Shown here: positions 8,450 through 16,712 of the stretch, piece by piece | Position numbering within the stretch: the first letter of the stretch is position 1 | How the letters are laid out: every line of letters starts with the position of its first letter | Assembly: GCA_049323895.1 (NCBI GenBank) | Contig: JBMOKT010000021.1 | Coordinates: forward strand, 62,001-126,000 | Length of the DNA: 64,000 nucleotides | Source: JBMOKT01 sp049323895 | GTDB taxonomy: Bacteria; Bacillota; Peptococcia; Peptococcales; BICA1-8 | Reading direction: 5' to 3' | Translations under genes and position numbers: made by a program | The notes under the pieces: generated by a model | What the model was told of the DNA's origin: nothing | The model's input: the letters and a program-made list of their open reading frames with translations, nothing else | The model's database searches: none

Positions 8450-9532
8450 TCAAGAATGCTTCTGTTTCTTTTTCCATTTGATCGACGACTTAATTAGCAG
8501 CAACAGCGGTATAACGATTTGAAAGGGAACAGAGTAATAAGGCCATATTTCTACCGCCCAGTAAAACATTTCGAATAAATTATCATACACCCAAATCGAC
8601 AAAGCAATAACGATTGTAACTATCGGCAAAACAAAAGGTTTATAATCATCCAGGTTAAAAAGCTGAGCAATACCCAGAACTGCTACATAAATACAGATAC
8701 AGATTTTCACCCCGCCGCCAATCAATAAATTTATTGCAATTATCTGATCAATGTGGATATTGGGTATTAGTTCTGAAACAGTCTGCGAGGGAAAATAATT
8801 ATTTGCCACCATCTCCGCACCTAAAACCAAAAGGTTTCGGATTTCGACAATGAAAATTAAAAAACCTATAATTGCCAGTGAAAGATAAGCAACTTTTACA
8901 AGATTGTCTCTTTTGTTTAAGTGAGGAAATATCATCAAAAAACAAACGGCTTCCCCAAAAGGAAAAGATAAGACGGCAAAAGCCATCTTTATAACAGGTT
9001 TAATTCCTTTTTCCAGAAAGGGAAAAAGATAATTAAGATTCATTTGACTAAGGAGTAAAAGGGAAACAAAGATTATTGTAAACGGAACCAAGGGAACAAA
9101 CAATTGGCTCATCCTGGCAATTACTTCCAATCCGTTTTTAAGGGCATAAGCAATAACCAGCATAAAACAGATTATAACAAAGATAATCGGGGTCTCGGGA
9201 AAAATAGTGGTAACCAAATATTCCCCAAAGTTTCTTAAAACCAGACTGGCCAGGTGGATAAAATACCAAATGTAGAGAACGGCTGCCGCACTACCCAAAT
9301 ACCTGCCAAAAGCATCCTTTAAGATTTCAACAAGAGTTTTGGAAGGGTTCAATAAGGATATAGCTACATACATGCCCATTAAAATAAATCCGCCAACCCA
9401 TCCCATGCCAAATGCCAGCCAGGAATCTTGATTGGCACCGGAGGCTACACTGATAATGCTTGTGCTTCCTAAGAGGAAACCCATGATTAACACGGCTAAT
9501 TGAACACCGGAAATTTTAACATCTTTTATCAT
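8450..9532 (-). CDS. gerKB: GerKB/GerAB-family spore germination permease (B subunit)
   Basis: A polytopic protein of about 360 aa with roughly ten membrane helices and family marks of spore permeases (PF03845): DVKISGVQLAVLIMGFLLG, the SWLAFGMGWVGGF stretch, SFPFGEAVCFLMIFP and a final PYYSVPFQIVIP. B subunits are amino-acid-permease-like and form the germinant-binding part of the receptor in the spore inner membrane. The ATG chosen (9532) lies five bases after AAGGTGG and overlaps the stop of the preceding small gene in an ATGA arrangement. It is the last gene of the receptor operon. Confidence 0.88.
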   Translation of the reverse strand: MIKDVKISGVQLAVLIMGFLLGSTSIISVASGANQDSWLAFGMGWVGGFILMGMYVAISLLNPSKTLVEILKDAFGRYLGSAAAVLYIWYFIHLASLVLRNFGEYLVTTIFPETPIIFVIICFMLVIAYALKNGLEVIARMSQLFVPLVPFTIIFVSLLLLSQMNLNYLFPFLEKGIKPVIKMAFAVLSFPFGEAVCFLMIFPHLNKRDNLVKVAYLSLAIIGFLIFIVEIRNLLVLGAEMVANNYFPSQTVSELIPNIHIDQIIAINLLIGGGVKICICIYVAVLGIAQLFNLDDYKPFVLPIVTIVIALSIWVYDNLFEMFYWAVEIWPYYSVPFQIVIPLLLLIKSSIKWKKKQKHS

Positions 9533-9753
9533 ACCATCCACCTTAATACTACAAGTTTCACCATATTTTCAATAATTTTAGCCGGACTGACAGGAGCTTT
9601 TTCGAGCAGTTGTAAAATACTTATAGTCAATCCCGCTGCCAGGAGAAAAAAATATACAATCATGGTCTTTGCCCGCTGATTTGTTTTTTTTAACAATCCC
9701 GGCAAATCAATAAAGCCAATTACACTAAAGATGGCAATCAGTCCTATAATCAT
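9529..9753 (-). CDS. Small two-helix membrane protein, probable D-type subunit of germinant receptor
   Basis: 74 aa with two hydrophobic segments (about residues 1-20 and 31-47), placed inside the receptor operon between the C and B subunit genes and overlapping gerKB by four bases. Small two-TM D subunits encoded in ger operons are known to modulate receptor function in Bacillus and Clostridium. The assignment rests on size, topology and position; no sequence motif is recognisable. Confidence 0.65.
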   Translation of the reverse strand: MIIGLIAIFSVIGFIDLPGLLKKTNQRAKTMIVYFFLLAAGLTISILQLLEKAPVSPAKIIENMVKLVVLRWMV

Positions 9754-9766
9754 AAATATTCCTTCT

Positions 9767-10951
9767 TTATCTAGACAGGATCGGCTTTTTAATCAAGCCC
9801 GCCCTTCTGATTTTCGAAGTTACTTTTATTACCACAGGTGTGCTGCTAAATTCTTCATCCCAGTTTTCTTGAACCTGCTGCCAGTAATTTAAATGTTTTC
9901 TATACACAATCTCTCCAAAACCAAAAATGTCGCAATGATATTCTTTTTGGGCCAGATCAACAATATCCCGTATATTTTTCTCGATAACCTTGGCCGCTTC
10001 TTCTTCTAGTTTTTGAATCAGTTCTGGTGTAGTTAAATCCCCGTTCCCTTGCTGATCACCTATATTTCCCTCTTCTTTAATTTCTACCAAAAACACTAGT
10101 TTTCCATCTTTTATCTTTACATCTTTTTTTCCGCTGGAACGTATCATTTCAATGGCTACGTTTTTATCTTCATTCAGGGGATTAGGGATATTGATAATCC
10201 CACTTTTAACTTGATCTTCTGCGAACAACAGCCCCCTGGTCTCTTGAGCATTCAACCAGCCAATTAATTTATCGTTCTTAAAAACAGCGCTTCCTTCAAT
10301 TTTCATGTCTTTTAACGATGGTTTTTCTTTTTCCTTTGCGCCTTCAATCACGCCGATTGTCAGATTTTTTCCAGGACTGCTTATTTCCTTTAAAACATCA
10401 ATCATCATAAGCTTTTTGGTCTTAGCAAAGGATGCATTATTTTTTAATATTGACAATATATGGAGAGCCGGAATTTTTTCCAGCGTACTTTCAGCTGTAA
10501 GTATTTCCTTTGCCGATGTTCCTTTTGCGATGATAATTCCCGCTTGGCGGTTTGCCTCATGATTCCTGGCGAAAAAATCCAGTACGTCGCTCAAGCCATC
10601 TCTTGCCATTTGTTCTCCGAGTACTATTAACTGGAGATGACTGATAAATATTTCATGATTTACTATTATCAACAGATTACTAAAGCATTCAGAGACAGTA
10701 TCTCCCGTAATGGAAAATACCTCTACAGCTTTTTCTTTACCCCCGCCCCCTCCTTCGCCAAGCTTCATCGCATCAGGTTTAACCAGCTGTACAGTTAATT
10801 CAATCTTATGATCATCGGATTTATCAATACCCACTGCCGCAGCAATATTTATCTCCGTCAAATCTTTATTATTCCAGCATCCCGGGATGGAAATCACAAC
10901 CAAACAAATATTTAATAATACCAGCATCTTTCTTATCTGCTTGATCATCAT
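9767..10951 (-). CDS. gerKC: GerKC/GerAC-family germinant receptor lipoprotein (C subunit)
   Basis: This 394-aa protein has a lipoprotein signal peptide ending in a lipobox (VISIPGC, Cys about 25) followed by WNNKDLTEI, the hallmark start of GerAC proteins. Internal family stretches are AAAVGIDKSDDHKIELTVQLV and the C-terminal GFGEIVYRKHLNYWQQV. It is the lipid-anchored outer subunit of the germinant receptor. Its ATG overlaps the stop of gerKA by one base (TAATG), so the two are translationally coupled. A Gly-run (GEGGGGGKE) lies after the first domain strand. Confidence 0.9.
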   Translation of the reverse strand: MMIKQIRKMLVLLNICLVVISIPGCWNNKDLTEINIAAAVGIDKSDDHKIELTVQLVKPDAMKLGEGGGGGKEKAVEVFSITGDTVSECFSNLLIIVNHEIFISHLQLIVLGEQMARDGLSDVLDFFARNHEANRQAGIIIAKGTSAKEILTAESTLEKIPALHILSILKNNASFAKTKKLMMIDVLKEISSPGKNLTIGVIEGAKEKEKPSLKDMKIEGSAVFKNDKLIGWLNAQETRGLLFAEDQVKSGIINIPNPLNEDKNVAIEMIRSSGKKDVKIKDGKLVFLVEIKEEGNIGDQQGNGDLTTPELIQKLEEEAAKVIEKNIRDIVDLAQKEYHCDIFGFGEIVYRKHLNYWQQVQENWDEEFSSTPVVIKVTSKIRRAGLIKKPILSR

Positions 10952-12546
10952 TACTTTTCTTTCTCTCGAAAATTTATTTTCATTCTATATTTTGTCATAT
11001 CCGTATCCTTCCATGTCAGGGCCTTTGGCCTGGTGGTCATTGCCCATATCGGGACTCGTATTATTGTGTCTTTCAAATCTGTTACATCCAAAGGAGAAAA
11101 CGGAGAGAGATAGGGAACACCAAAAGACCTCAATGTACACATATGGATGAGAAATACTGCTATTATTAATAGCATCCCCATAAAACCCAGGATGTTTGCA
11201 GCAACAAGTAAAATTATCCGGATGAAGGGCAAAAATCCCATCGTGGGCGGAACAACAAAACTACTAATGGCCGTTAATGCTGTAACTATAACAACGGGAT
11301 CGCTGATCAAACCTGCACTAACGGTAGCCTCACCAATAACCAAAGCACCCATGATACTGACAGCCTGCCCGATAGGTCTTGGCATCCTTACACCAGCTTC
11401 CCTTAGGATTTCAAAAATAACACCCATCATAAATGCTTCGGTGAATGGCGAAAAAGGGATGCCTCCTCTCGCCGCCATCATAGTCAATAGCAGTTTAAAG
11501 GGAATAATATCATAATGAAAGGCTACAACAGCCACATATAAGCTGGGTAAGATAATGGATATTAATAAAGCCAGCATTCTAAGCGCTCTAATCATCGAGG
11601 AAAGCGGCGATCTGGAATAATAGTCTTCGCTTGACTGTATTGACTCTACGAACAAGAAAGGCACGGTGAGCACAAAAGGGGTGCCATCGCAGAGAACAGC
11701 TATTCTGCCTTCCAAAAGCTTAGCAGCCACAACATCGGGCTTTTCGCTGTTTCCGACCGTAGGAAAAATCGAAAAGGGTGCATCTTCAATAAATTCCTCA
11801 ATGTACCCTGATTCCAAAATTGCATCTGTCTTGATATTTTTTAACCTTTTTCTTGTTGTCTCAATGATTTTTTCGTTGGCAATATCTTTGATATAGCAAA
11901 TACATACATTAGTCCTGCTTTGCTTCCCCAATTCCATCATTTCAAATTTAAGCCTGGGGTTTTTTATCTTCCTTCGCAAAAGAGATATGTTTATGCCTAG
12001 TGATTCAACAAATCCTTCCCTCGGTCCGCGTACGACGGCTTCTGTACCAGGTTCTTCAATGCCTCTAGCTTCCCATCCCTTAGAGCCTGCTTTTAATGCT
12101 GTTTCTTTTCCCTCTATATAGATAACAGTATCTCCAGCCAAAACAGCATCTATTGTTTCTTGGAAATCCTGAATCTCTTGCAGTTCAATTGTGGTTAATA
12201 AATTTTCTTTTAAGATAGTGAGTATGGTTTGTTTATTTAGTTCCCTCTTTAGATTTGCAATTCTTGCCTCTATCATCAATGGTTTTAAGATGTCGGTATT
12301 TACCAACTGCTTATTTACCAGACCATCAATACATGCAATGATGATTTTTACAGGCGGCTCATCTCCTAAACTTATTTCCCGTAAGATAAAGTCACTGCAA
12401 TCTGAAAATACTTGCTCTAGTTTTTCTTTAACTATTTTTCCAGATTGCGCTATATGTTGACCGTTTTTATTTGATAATTTTTGGTGTTCAGTATTTTGTG
12501 ATTTAAATTTGAAATATTTTATTAGTCTGAATATCTTTCGAAACAT
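10951..12546 (-). CDS. gerKA: GerKA/GerAA-family germinant receptor subunit (A subunit)
   Basis: 531 aa with a large soluble N-terminal domain and about five membrane helices in the C-terminal 200 residues. GerA-family marks include GDTVIYIEG, the REGFVESLGINISLLRRKI stretch, a DGTPFVLTVPFLF region, GIPFSPFTEAFMMGVIFE and PRPIGQAVSIMGALVIGEA. It is the first gene of the receptor operon; ATG follows GAGG by seven bases. Expression is expected in the forespore (sigma-G), but I could not identify a convincing sigma-G promoter in the upstream 450 bases. Confidence 0.9.
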   Translation of the reverse strand: MFRKIFRLIKYFKFKSQNTEHQKLSNKNGQHIAQSGKIVKEKLEQVFSDCSDFILREISLGDEPPVKIIIACIDGLVNKQLVNTDILKPLMIEARIANLKRELNKQTILTILKENLLTTIELQEIQDFQETIDAVLAGDTVIYIEGKETALKAGSKGWEARGIEEPGTEAVVRGPREGFVESLGINISLLRRKIKNPRLKFEMMELGKQSRTNVCICYIKDIANEKIIETTRKRLKNIKTDAILESGYIEEFIEDAPFSIFPTVGNSEKPDVVAAKLLEGRIAVLCDGTPFVLTVPFLFVESIQSSEDYYSRSPLSSMIRALRMLALLISIILPSLYVAVVAFHYDIIPFKLLLTMMAARGGIPFSPFTEAFMMGVIFEILREAGVRMPRPIGQAVSIMGALVIGEATVSAGLISDPVVIVTALTAISSFVVPPTMGFLPFIRIILLVAANILGFMGMLLIIAVFLIHMCTLRSFGVPYLSPFSPLDVTDLKDTIIRVPIWAMTTRPKALTWKDTDMTKYRMKINFREKEK

Positions 12547-12907
12547 ATTGTAACCTCTTGTTTGAATTGTGTTGTTTTACAAAAATGGTAAGGTTTGGGA
12601 TATAGCGTCATCTAAAATAATGGGACTGCTTAACTAGTTTTTACACCATAGCAGCAATTTATTCCCTGCGTTAACAGAATAACCTGTTAAACTGTGTCTG
12701 AAGATAAACCTAAAGCTGACTAATTTTTCCCCAGATAGCAGAATATTTACGCGTACCTTCTTGCCAACCCCTATAAGGTTACAACCAAATTACTGCAAAA
12801 TAGTCCCGATATTTATTCTAAATTCATCCATGCTTCCATCTTTCATATCATTTATTCACTTAACTAATTTGTTTCCTTTCTGATATTAGAATATTTTTAG
12901 AGTGGAG

Positions 12908-12949
12908 AGTTCACTGCATAGCTCACTGTGAACCCTACCACAGTTCACC
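12908..12949. repeat. Alternating inverted half-sites (GTTCAC / GTGAAC / GTTCAC) at the element edge
   Basis: GTTCAC occurs at 12909-12914, its complement GTGAAC at 12928-12933, and GTTCAC again at 12943-12948, giving two overlapping imperfect palindromes. Such clusters suit a recombinase or regulator binding site. The function is inferred only from the position at the composition break. Confidence 0.4.
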
Positions 12950-12961
12950 AAAAGCAGACAG

Positions 12962-12992
12962 ACCTTCCCCTTGGCAGGGAAGGTTGTTTTTT
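12962..12992 (+). terminator. Rightward factor-independent terminator at element left edge
   Basis: ACCTTCCC and GGGAAGGT pair perfectly around a 7-base loop and are followed by a T-run (12987-12992) on the + strand. There is no rightward gene just upstream, so it would stop transcription entering the element from the left, or from the joined right end in a circular form. Confidence 0.6.
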
Positions 12993-12998
12993 AACCGA

Positions 12999-13268
12999 TT
13001 AGCTGGAATCCTGTTGCACTAAATAATACATATTGCTGCTCTTGCCGCCGTTCTCGCGCCACCTTTGCTCCTTACGCAGACGACCGCTTTTTTCAAGGTC
13101 AGCTATGGCGCGTTTGACCGTGCTTCGGGACAGCTTTAACTCCTTGGCGATGGTACCAATCGCCGGGTAGCATTTGCCGCCCTTATCTGCTCGGTCATGC
13201 AGGTACATATAGACAGCCCTAGCGCGATGCGGAAGCTCCGAGGAATAAAGAGAAGAAAAGTAACCCAC
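12999..13268 (-). CDS. Helix-turn-helix protein (HTH_36 type)
   Basis: An 89-aa protein with a winged-helix HTH: YPAIGTIAKELKLSRSTVKR is the recognition-helix region (about residues 34-54), followed by AIADLEKSGRLRKE and an aromatic wing ending in SSNMYYLV. This resembles the HTH_36 domain of replication initiators and small regulators commonly seen next to VirD4/TraG genes in clostridial conjugative elements. It is the last gene of the element in the reading direction, 12 bases after virD4. It may regulate transfer or act at the origin; no direct evidence. Confidence 0.75.
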   Translation of the reverse strand: MGYFSSLYSSELPHRARAVYMYLHDRADKGGKCYPAIGTIAKELKLSRSTVKRAIADLEKSGRLRKEQRWRENGGKSSNMYYLVQQDSS

Positions 13269-13280
13269 AGCTTCACCTCC

Positions 13281-15098
13281 CTATTCAATTCGAACAGGTG
13301 CTTTTGTCCTGGTAGGCGCTTCCGGCTCCTGATTCGGCGTGTGCAGTAATCCGCCCGATGCGGCAACTCTGACTTCATCTTCCTCCGGCACATCCACACA
13401 GACAGAATGTCGGCGGATGATTTCTTCCTCCACTCTGCGCCTGTCGGCATATTCCACTTCTCTGGCTGATTGTTCGGCAATCTCATAAGGCTTGCCGAAG
13501 GTAATGCCCCATTCCGTGAACAGCTTCAGCCGGGTGCGCATCGGGTATTCTCCGGTCTTGGTAACAATAAAATGGCCCTTAGGCATGGACTTTAACTCGT
13601 CTGGCGTCATCAGCGGGCGCTCAATCATCTGCAGGCTCTGCGACGGGTCGTTTTTACCCCGATTGACGGAACCGCTCATGACGGTCTTGCTTCCCATGGC
13701 TTTCGACAAAATCTGTGCGGATTCACTGTTGGGAGCAAAGCCACCGAATACGGTATCTTGGCAGTTATCAATGATAATAGCGGACCCTTCGCGGCCATAG
13801 TTTTTCTCCAGCTGCGCAAAGCTCTGGATGATGGCTACAATGGACACACGGCGGGAACGGGAAGCAGAGAACATCATCTCCGCCGACTCAATTTTCGGAA
13901 TGGTTCCGATCTCGTCGAGGAACATCATCACACGATTGGGAAGCTTGCCGCCATACTCGTCAGCCACTGACAGCATTTCACGGTAGAGCTGCTGTACGAT
14001 CAGACTGATGATGAAATACTTGGTGCTGTCTTCTTCCGGCATCACCAGGAAGATGGCGCTTTTATTGGTACAGAACCTTTCCGCATCGATTGCCGTGTCA
14101 AAGCACAGTATCTGCTCCAGCTCGGAATCCAGAAAAGCGTTAAGCCGTGAAAGCGCAGTAGAGAGAACACTCTGCATGGCCTGCTCAGCCGAGTTGAGCG
14201 CCGCTCCCGCAAACCACTTGGTCTTGTGCTCATCCGGCAGATGAGCAAGGAGCAGCTGAAACAAAGTCCTGCCCTTGACGCCGCTGGGCGCCAGAAGATC
14301 CTGTATCAATTTGAACACCGACACGATGTGCCTCTGCTTCGGCTCGCAGTATTCCGCGATAAGCAGGATTACGGACGTCAGCAGCCCTTCTGCTGCATCA
14401 TAGAAAAAGGCATTTTGTCCAGCCATTGCTGAATCAAAGCCGCCGGAGGAGATGATGGTTTTGGCGGTAATCTTGGCATACTTCTCCGCTCTGGCCTTAA
14501 ACGCAAGGTTCTGAGGATTATTGAGATATGCGTCCATATACCGGTTGACCAGATGGAGCAGATTGTTTCCGTCCGAGCGGGTGGGGTTTCTCAGGTCAAT
14601 GACAGCAACCTCGTATCCGTATTTGTCTTTTGCGATCCCGGCATAATTGCGGTAGAGGTCGCCTTTGGTGTCGGTGGTTACAAAGCTCATGCCGCAGGCA
14701 CAGGCGTATTCCAGATTCGGATAGAGAAAGTTTGCGGTCTTGCCGACGCCTGCCGCGCCGATCATCAGGCAGTGGATATCGTCATCGTCAACCAGCGCAT
14801 ATCCGTGCGGAGCGGTATTGTCAAACAGCGACGCCTTCCTCCAGCCGACTATCAGACCCTGCGCTTTCGGAAGGCTTTCGCCCTTCCGCCACTTCTCCGG
14901 CTCATAGGGAATTTCAGTATAAGTCTTTTTAATCTCCCGCTTTGTTGCCCAGCGCGCCGTACCGTGCTGACCGTCGCCGACAGTTTTGGACTTGATGCCG
15001 TTGAGCGTGTAGTAATGCGCTATGAGTGATAACAAGCCGATAACCCCGAACATAGACAGTCCGGCGGCTGATAGAATTATGATTTGGGATGTTTGCAA
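13281..15098 (-). CDS. virD4: VirD4/TraG-family type IV coupling protein
   Basis: 605 aa, with an N-terminal membrane helix (about 7-30), the family start GQHGTARWATKREI, a Walker A motif GAAGVGKT (about 114-121), FVTTDTKGDL, and a Walker B region VMMFLDEIGTIP (about 391-402) followed by SRSRRVS and IIQSFAQLEKNYG. The protein is a hexameric ATPase that brings the relaxase-DNA complex to the type IV secretion channel. Only one N-terminal helix is clear, as in many Gram-positive forms. It follows the primase gene by 13 bases in the mobilisation block. If the Met-rich tails seen elsewhere are transfer signals, this is the receptor to test. Confidence 0.93.
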   Translation of the reverse strand: MQTSQIIILSAAGLSMFGVIGLLSLIAHYYTLNGIKSKTVGDGQHGTARWATKREIKKTYTEIPYEPEKWRKGESLPKAQGLIVGWRKASLFDNTAPHGYALVDDDDIHCLMIGAAGVGKTANFLYPNLEYACACGMSFVTTDTKGDLYRNYAGIAKDKYGYEVAVIDLRNPTRSDGNNLLHLVNRYMDAYLNNPQNLAFKARAEKYAKITAKTIISSGGFDSAMAGQNAFFYDAAEGLLTSVILLIAEYCEPKQRHIVSVFKLIQDLLAPSGVKGRTLFQLLLAHLPDEHKTKWFAGAALNSAEQAMQSVLSTALSRLNAFLDSELEQILCFDTAIDAERFCTNKSAIFLVMPEEDSTKYFIISLIVQQLYREMLSVADEYGGKLPNRVMMFLDEIGTIPKIESAEMMFSASRSRRVSIVAIIQSFAQLEKNYGREGSAIIIDNCQDTVFGGFAPNSESAQILSKAMGSKTVMSGSVNRGKNDPSQSLQMIERPLMTPDELKSMPKGHFIVTKTGEYPMRTRLKLFTEWGITFGKPYEIAEQSAREVEYADRRRVEEEIIRRHSVCVDVPEEDEVRVAASGGLLHTPNQEPEAPTRTKAPVRIE

Positions 15099-15111
15099 CT
15101 CGATCCCTCCT

Positions 15112-16545
15112 TTACATGGTCATCGAAAAATTTACTGCTTGCTCCCGTACCGGAAGCATCGACAGCATCTCCAGTTCAACAAACATTAAGGTTTTTACGC
15201 AGTCCAGCGCAAGGTGCTGATAAGAGGACAGGAGCTTTTCTTTATCCTCCAGCGTGCGGATACCGGATGCCTGAAGCTGACGGTTGATATCCGAAACATC
15301 CTGTCGCAGCTGCTCCGCCTTAGTACGAAGCCAGCCCCGATCCTCATGGGGACGGTAGCTGTTCTGCAGCTTTTGAACGAGCTGCTCCATTGTCACTGGC
15401 TGTTCCATCTGGCGCAGCTGCTTTTGCAGGGCTGTCAGTGAGCCAGCTGCCATGCACTGCAGACACTCCCGAACAGCTTCTGTATTCAGAGCCGCTGTTT
15501 TACCGGAGGCAAGAAGCGGTTCCACCGTCTCGGCACACTCTGCGAGGAAGGAGTCAATATCTTTATGCGTTGAAAGAGCTTTGCACAAATCGTGCAGTTC
15601 GGCGCACACCTTGGGCAGAAGCTCCAGCTTTGGATGCTCCCGTGCCGTTATGGGACTGCCGCCATGCCTGGCTTTCAGATCCTCGTTCCAGTCCTTGTGC
15701 TGTGACTGAAGTACGGAAATATTCGTATAGCCCTTCTCCTGCATAATATCCTTCAGGCGGCCGCTGGCTTCGATGCCTGCCTCGTCATGGTCCAGGCACA
15801 GCACGATGCTTTTCAGTCGTGGATTCGTATCCAGCTGACAGAGCATAGCATGTTCCGATACGCCGTCCAGCGTGACATAGCTGTGCTGCTTCCAGCCATC
15901 CTTATTCAGGGTAATGAACGATAGCATATCCACTGGCGCCTCAAAAACATACAGTGTATCGCTTTCCCCAATCCGGTGAAAGCTGTATTTGGGATCGCTG
16001 CCTTGCACATTGCCCTTGTATTGCTCTCCCTGGGTGTAGGTTCCGCGCTTGTGAGCATGACGGCAAACGCCGTTTTCATCCAGCCCCACAAACACGGCAT
16101 TGTGATATTCCTTATCCTCGTAGATTAGCTTTTCATGGGCAAAATGGGACAGCACCTCCCGGTCTATGAAGCGCTGTTTGATAAGATAGGCAAACACCCG
16201 GCGCATATCCGGATTGGCTTCCGGCAGCGCGAAGGCTTTGCGGAGAGGCGGCGCACTCTTGGAGGTCTGGTTCCATTCCACGCCGGACTCGCCGCCGAGG
16301 AGCAGCGTCACCGCTTCGGGAAAGCTCATGTCATAGAACTGCTGGACGAAGTCGATGGCATGGCCGCCTGCTTTCCGGGAATGGCGGAACCACTGACTGC
16401 CGCGCACGGTCACGCTGTCGAAGCGTTTCCAGCGCCACTCTCGGCCGGAGCGAATGAGCTGTTCTCCCTGACGCTGGAGGAAGTCCACCAAATCCACTGA
16501 ATTGGCCCGTTGTTTTTGTTCATCTGTAAAGTGAATATATGCCAT
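15112..16545 (-). CDS. DUF3991/Toprim domain DNA primase-like protein, with Met-rich C-terminal tail
   Basis: This 477-aa protein has an N-terminal CHC2/DUF3991-like region (residues about 15-90: VDLVDFLQRQGE ... FRHSRKAGGHAIDFV) and a Toprim domain. The Toprim acidic residues are Glu in YVFEAPVDML (about 202) and Asp-x-Asp in VLCLDHDEAG (about 252-254). The C-terminal half is helical and charged. Such primases prime the transferred strand in the recipient; plasmid primases can be moved through the mating channel. It ends in NFSMTM, matching the tail shared by many proteins of this element. It lies between relaxase and virD4. Confidence 0.85.
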   Translation of the reverse strand: MAYIHFTDEQKQRANSVDLVDFLQRQGEQLIRSGREWRWKRFDSVTVRGSQWFRHSRKAGGHAIDFVQQFYDMSFPEAVTLLLGGESGVEWNQTSKSAPPLRKAFALPEANPDMRRVFAYLIKQRFIDREVLSHFAHEKLIYEDKEYHNAVFVGLDENGVCRHAHKRGTYTQGEQYKGNVQGSDPKYSFHRIGESDTLYVFEAPVDMLSFITLNKDGWKQHSYVTLDGVSEHAMLCQLDTNPRLKSIVLCLDHDEAGIEASGRLKDIMQEKGYTNISVLQSQHKDWNEDLKARHGGSPITAREHPKLELLPKVCAELHDLCKALSTHKDIDSFLAECAETVEPLLASGKTAALNTEAVRECLQCMAAGSLTALQKQLRQMEQPVTMEQLVQKLQNSYRPHEDRGWLRTKAEQLRQDVSDINRQLQASGIRTLEDKEKLLSSYQHLALDCVKTLMFVELEMLSMLPVREQAVNFSMTM

Positions 16546-16563
16546 ACTCCACTACCCCCTTAG

Positions 16564-16695
16564 TCAGCGTTTACGCTTACCGCACCGGCGAAAAAAAGCC
16601 ACCCGTCTGTGAGCGGATGGTTTGAGGGACGCCGAATTGAGTTTTTCCGGAAGCGGTTTCTTTTTCTGCTGATGTTTTGTTTGTAACTTCTGCAT
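16564..16695 (-). CDS. Possible small basic protein (43 aa) between relaxase and primase
   Basis: An ATG at 16695 follows a strong AAAGGAGGG site by six bases and opens a 43-codon frame very rich in Lys and Arg (starts MQKLQTKHQQKKK, ends RRCGKRKR). It begins 18 bases after the relaxase stop. Against it, the second half coincides with a terminator-like hairpin and T-run (16591-16620), so the frame may be accidental. An overlapping longer frame (to 16741) lacks a ribosome site. No family recognised. Confidence 0.4.
   Translation of the reverse strand: MQKLQTKHQQKKKPLPEKLNSASLKPSAHRRVAFFRRCGKRKR
16591..16620 (-). terminator. Leftward terminator-like hairpin after relaxase gene
   Basis: On the minus strand CCATCCG and CGGGTGG pair (one G-U) around an 8-base loop, followed by a seven-T run (16597-16591). 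It lies inside the small basic ORF, between relaxase and primase genes, and may attenuate read-through. Confidence 0.5.
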
Positions 16696-16712
16696 GGAAG
16701 CCCTCCTTTACA

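Larger units (their letters stand above)
12547..12998. other. Non-coding junction between germination operon and conjugative element
   Basis: No gene is visible in these 452 bases. The left part is AT-rich host-like leader of gerKA. From about 12900 the composition rises, and the segment holds three alternating GTTCAC/GTGAAC half-sites and a hairpin with a T-run. The element's left end should lie here. Confidence 0.6.
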
